Assembly: GCA_029891345.1 (NCBI GenBank)
Contig: CM056997.1
Location: forward strand, 221,030,172 to 221,094,171
DNA length: 64,000 bases
Origin: Dryococelus australis
Lineage: Eukaryota > Arthropoda > Insecta > Phasmatodea > Phasmatidae
Direction of reading: 5' to 3'
Both the position numbers and the translations under genes were made by a program. This document shows positions 59,937 to 64,000 of this stretch, in pieces (the stretch's first letter is position 1; each line of letters opens with the position of its first letter). The notes under the pieces were generated by a model, which was not told where the DNA came from, searched no databases, and worked only from the letters and a program-made list of their open reading frames with translations.

Positions 59937-61900
59937 TGTTGTTTGTTAAGATATGTTATTTGATTTTTAGTTTTTAGAATAAAACAAATATTAGTGATAT
60001 TTTTTTACATAATATGTACAGTTTTTGCCAAATTTGTTCTAAATATTCAAATGTGTGTTGCATGGTACGATAAGGTCATGTATATTGAGTTACTTGTTAA
60101 TATAAATGTCATTGTAACATGTTAACATGTTTAGAATCTTGTTAATAGAAGTGTCATGATAGTTTTACATATTAGAAATTAAGTTGTATATTAATATGTA
60201 ATTTTGTTGTGTGTGTCGGTCGTACACTAGATAAAAGTAACTTGCCTGTAAGTATTACTTTTATAATTTGTCCTTTACATTATCATTTTACTGTTATTTG
60301 TGGATATGTATCGGTTTTACATTAATAATAAGACATTTCTTTCAGCTTTGTGTGTGCACGCATGAACCATTTTTCGTAAGCATAGTAATTATCTTTCAAT
60401 ACTTTTCTCATTTAAGTTTTCAGTTTTGCTGCAGTCATTGCAATGAAGGAACCACACAATGATGAGAGTCCATGCACTTCACCTGTAAAATTTGTTTCTT
60501 GAGGTCTGTGTGGGTTTGACAAAAAAGAAATGTCGCACCCTTTTGGGACACAAGACACACCGGAAATGTGGTGATCACCGGATCGGCATTTCACTCAGCT
60601 ATAAATATAATACTTAATTTTTAGAATAATTTTGTACAAATGAAGGTGGTGCCAGTTACAAGCCTGGTATACCCTTTTGTTACCAATTCAATTCACAGTA
60701 TAAATGTTCATTCCTTTTTTGGAGGGTCTCATAAAGGTACGAACACAGAGTAGCAGTGTCAAAAAAAATGTACATACACACAAATGCATTTGTTGATATG
60801 TTTATATTTTTAGTGTAAATTATTTTTATTTTACGTATACGTAATCGGCCTATGTCGAAATATATTTATCTCCATTTATAAAGGTGCATATAAAACTATC
60901 CTTAAAATGTACATATACATGCTCATATTTTATACATTTTAATTTTTTCTATATTACATATTTTTATATACTGCCACGTTAGCGCCGTCACGTTAAATTT
61001 ATTATCACCATCTACTTCTGTGCAGTGGTGTACTCTTTGCTCGGCTCAGATCCCCTCATCTTACCTTGCTGTTCTGCCTCCCGTCTTCTTCCTTTCCCCT
61101 TTTATTTGTCGTTTTTTATTTAAGGCCTTGCACGGCCTCGCTATGCTACCATATGCCTGCAGGATGTATGTTTCTTCCTGGTGGCTTAGTTCCACTTTAC
61201 TTCGGTCAGCTGAAGCCAAACACAGCTACCATGTTTTCGAGCTTACGTTTTACTAGTCATGCTACAGAGCGATGGGGCACTTATAAAACTGTGAGTAGAG
61301 GGAAACGTTAAATTTGCGGTACAGTTTTTAAATGTTTGGTAATTTGTGTGACAAGCGGTGTTGTACCTTGGATGTGCAGTAGTGCTAGATTATTTCAAAA
61401 TCTAGATTTGGCTGCCCTTCCAAATTATTTTTCAGCTTAACTAATGTGTGTCCTTTTTAACGTGTCGTGTTGGTCCTTGTTCACCACCCAAGTTTGTTTG
61501 CTTTTTCACGTGTTCCATGACTTCATTGCCAGCGCGTTCATATTTCAATTATTTGTTATGCAAAGTTTTTGTCTATCGGAGCTTTGACACGACCCAAACA
61601 ATTATATATGTTACATATTTTATATATATTGTATATTTTACATTAAATATATATATACACATGCATACATATGTATGTATGAATATATATGTATACATGC
61701 ATACATATATATGCCTACATATAAATGCATACATATAGATGCATATACATACATTATATTTCATGTGTTATATACATCATATATGTTACATGTTACACGT
61801 TACATTTAGCAGTCCTGAAATGTAAACATTGAGTTTATTAACATGTGGCAATCACATGGCAATGTTTGTTTACATATGGCGGAAGGATACATAATGGGCA
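59937..61900 (+). other. 3' non-coding part of the large transposon
   Basis: AT-rich sequence with no motif matching the transposase. A small open patch at 60,428-60,500 (MKEPHNDESPCTSP) could be a terminal acidic exon but cannot be supported. An ATATAC/ATGTAT low-complexity stretch lies at 61,640-61,760. Frames at 61,020-61,311 have no recognised domain. Confidence 0.4.
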
Positions 61901-61957
61901 AGAAAGTAGAACTTTAGCAGGGCTTTCAAAAGTGCTCACTTTATCGTGACAGGCCTA

Positions 61958-63330
61958 TAGTCCAGGTTATTCTGTGTCGTCATCGTTGTGTTTGTGTCTT
62001 CCAGTCTTGTGCGTTGTTTTATCCTCGTCTTAGTGTTCGTCTATAAGCTACTGTCTTAGGCGTGTTGTCCTCTGGTTTCTTTACTTTTTTCCGTTTGATC
62101 GAAACTAACTGTTCATCTGTGTCGTCATCGTTGTTTCGTCTATCATTGCGGCTGTTACTTCATCCTTGTGACATTCTGTCTTGCACGAAAAAATTGTTGC
62201 ACGAAAAAATTGTTTTTTTGCGTGTCTATGCTCGTCTGTGCTCTCTTAATCTGGGTAGACCTTGGTTTTTTTTAAGTTTTTTGTTTGATAATTAGTTCCG
62301 TAATTTAATTTTTTGTTTTCTATTGTTTTATTTATCAAACACAACTCCTTGTGGGATTTATGATACAGTTTATTGACATATTTTTACTACAGACACTCTT
62401 AGCTCTTTTTAGTGCTTTTTTTCGTGTATGTTTCATGTTTTATACTTGAGTTTTCTGTAACGACATACTGTAGCAATGGAGTATGTTAAAAATATTTCAC
62501 TAATTAAATACAGCCCGACCTCCACAACTCGTGTCAGGCGGAGAAAATAAAACTACTCCTTGCTCCACTGAGATAATGATTAGAGACCGGGAAATGTGTA
62601 TTCATTCGGCAAGCTAGACTACACAAACTCAAAGTAAACGTACTCGAGCCTCAGATAGTTGTTGATTGGATGTTGCTCCAATTAAACTCTAGACCAAGTA
62701 TCTCGGGATTCGGTCCTTGTTTTCCGTGCAGGTTTGTTATTGGTTGTAAAGGAGCCGGGGACGTGTTTAACAAACTGTTGTCAAATAGAAGCAGAAACGT
62801 CAATGTACACGTGGTGTAAATTTAAATTGTCGAATGAATTCGCGAAATATCCGAGTGTCTACTAATGATCGGTAGCTTGTGGAACTATATCCGAGCACTT
62901 GAAAAGTCCCTCACGCTCATGTCACTAGGAACATGCACACTCTATACCCGAATAAGTGATATCATGAGTGAATGCCGTTCTCTCATAGACAGTCTGGTGG
63001 CTTAGGGTCATGGAATTTCCGATATTCAATGGGAATAACATATTATTCAGTGAAATTTCGCTCAATTATTATCAGTTATCTGGCACTAACAATTAGTAAA
63101 GTCATTTTCCCCAGGTTTTCACTTATTTGGCTCCATTTTCACTTTCTTTCCGGTTTAAGGTGTAACTACACAAAGAGTGCCAAAAATATAACTCTGCCGA
63201 ATTCAGACGAAAATCACGGGAATGCTAAAGCTGAGTTTACAAATTACGAGAACGTCTACCAAGTAGCAAAAGCATAGTGAAATGCCTAGGTAGATAAGTC
63301 ATCGATAAATCGATAAGTTCGATTTTGAAA

Positions 63331-63332
<2 letters not shown>
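61958..63332. other. No gene seen
   Basis: T-rich sequence to about 62.5 kb (including a doubled GCACGAAAAAATTGTT near 62,185-62,215), then balanced composition. No family recognised. Confidence 0.4.

Positions 63333-63382
<50 letters not shown>
63333..63382. repeat. (TA)n microsatellite
   Basis: About 25 TA units. Confidence 0.95.
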
Positions 63383-63384
<2 letters not shown>

Positions 63385-64000
63385 CAGTTTACCTACTCAA
63401 CTATCAAGTAGTATGTAAAACTCAAAGACTAACTACGTTATACATTATACAGTAAAGAACTGATATGAAGGAACTACATCCATGCATAATCACGCTAAGT
63501 TGTTTATAATGAGATATGCAATTGTTTGTAAAGTATTTTAAATTTTGCAAAAATTATAAAATTAATATTTGTTACTCTAAAATAAAAAAAGTCATACCGT
63601 GTGTTCATTATCTAACTCAACTATTTTCTGAAGACGGCAATTTCATAGAGACAGAAATGGTGGCGTAACCTTCCCTTCGCACATGCATACACACACATCT
63701 CTCTTGATGTCACAATAATGTCACAATATTTCCACTTCGATCCGCTTAGGGTTCCATTATCTCACGCTAACATAATTTATTTTAATTTCATTACTCCACT
63801 TCGAGGAAGCTTTGAGGAGGAGGAGGCGTAAATTCATGAGCAGTAGTCAGAGCGACAGCTGGCTTGAGTAACGTGTACGCGTGTTTTGGCGCGAGCGGAA
63901 AGGCGACTTGCGTCCATGTTGCGCGCGCCACGTAGCCTCCGAGCGCGGGCAGGCCAGAGAATGGAGACACGGCAGAAAAGGGAGGTAAAAAGGCCCCACT
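63383..64000. other. No gene seen; CpG-rich sequence at the window end
   Basis: AT-rich to about 63.8 kb. The last 170 bases are GC- and CpG-rich (GGCGCGAGCGG, GCGCGCGCC, CGAGCGCGGG), unlike their surroundings. This could be the edge of a CpG-rich promoter or first exon outside the window; nothing inside proves it. Confidence 0.4.

Larger units (their letters stand above)
54219..61957 (+). mobile_element. Large DNA transposon with TIRs and intron-bearing DDE transposase
   Basis: The left end at 54,221 reads GGCCGTTCACGTTAAAGTGA and GCACTCTAGAAA. The right end, read inward on the minus strand from 61,955, gives GGCCTGTCACGATAAAGTGA and GCACTTTTGAAA. Of about 33 positions only about six differ. 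TA dinucleotides flank both ends (54,217-54,218 and 61,956-61,957), as expected for IS630/Tc1/mariner insertion. The only coding content seen between them is a transposase of exactly that superfamily. The length of 7.7 kb is large for the superfamily, and introns account for much of it. MITE-like relatives sit elsewhere in the window. The association of ends and gene is inferred from sequence; independent nested insertion cannot be excluded. Confidence 0.68.

Overview
This is eukaryotic, gene-poor, repeat-rich DNA. It most probably comes from an arthropod with a large genome, for example a hemimetabolous insect. That inference rests on tRNA-derived SINEs with a conserved body, Penelope-like, hAT and Tc1/mariner-superfamily remnants, two decayed Polinton/adintovirus-like insertions, long (TA)n tracts, several satellites and GT-AG introns. 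I found no intact host protein gene. Everything recognisable as coding is transposon-derived or virus-like and is broken by stops or frameshifts.

Layout. 0.26-3.2 kb: a degraded Polinton/adintovirus-like element with packaging ATPase, coiled-coil protein, an unknown conserved protein and integrase, all on +. 4.66-5.51 kb: remains of a hAT element. 6.65-7.07 kb: a short TIR element. 7.34-9.19 kb: a 50-bp tandem array. 13.9, 20.1, 23.7 and 26.2 kb, plus a scrap at 5.8 kb: copies of one tRNA-derived SINE family. 14.89-17.25 kb: a 158-bp satellite. 27.5-29.28 kb: a possible TIR-bounded element carrying a nested tRNA-core repeat. 31.48-31.72 kb: a (TA)n-looped inverted repeat. 32.05-33.24 kb: a Penelope-like element on -. 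35.58-36.85 kb: a near-perfect 26-bp satellite.

43.7-48.84 kb holds the richest block, a second Polinton/adintovirus-like element. A capsid-like gene lies on -. On + come the same unknown protein seen in the first element, a parvovirus-type phospholipase A2 domain, a small membrane protein, a fibre-like protein with 15-residue repeats and an integrase fragment. 51.56-52.52 kb is an 87-bp satellite open on both strands.

54.22-61.96 kb appears to be one large DNA transposon. Its ends are matching inverted repeats of about 33 bp. Inside is a multi-exon DDE transposase of the IS630/Tc1/mariner superfamily with an unusually long second-D-to-E spacing of about 81 residues. Shorter elements with related ends occur at 6.65, 18.6, 27.1 and 38.66 kb, so the window holds a plausible autonomous parent (now broken) and its non-autonomous relatives.

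Limits: coordinates of decayed elements are approximate. Family names rest on motif recognition by eye, without any database search. The taxon is an inference.
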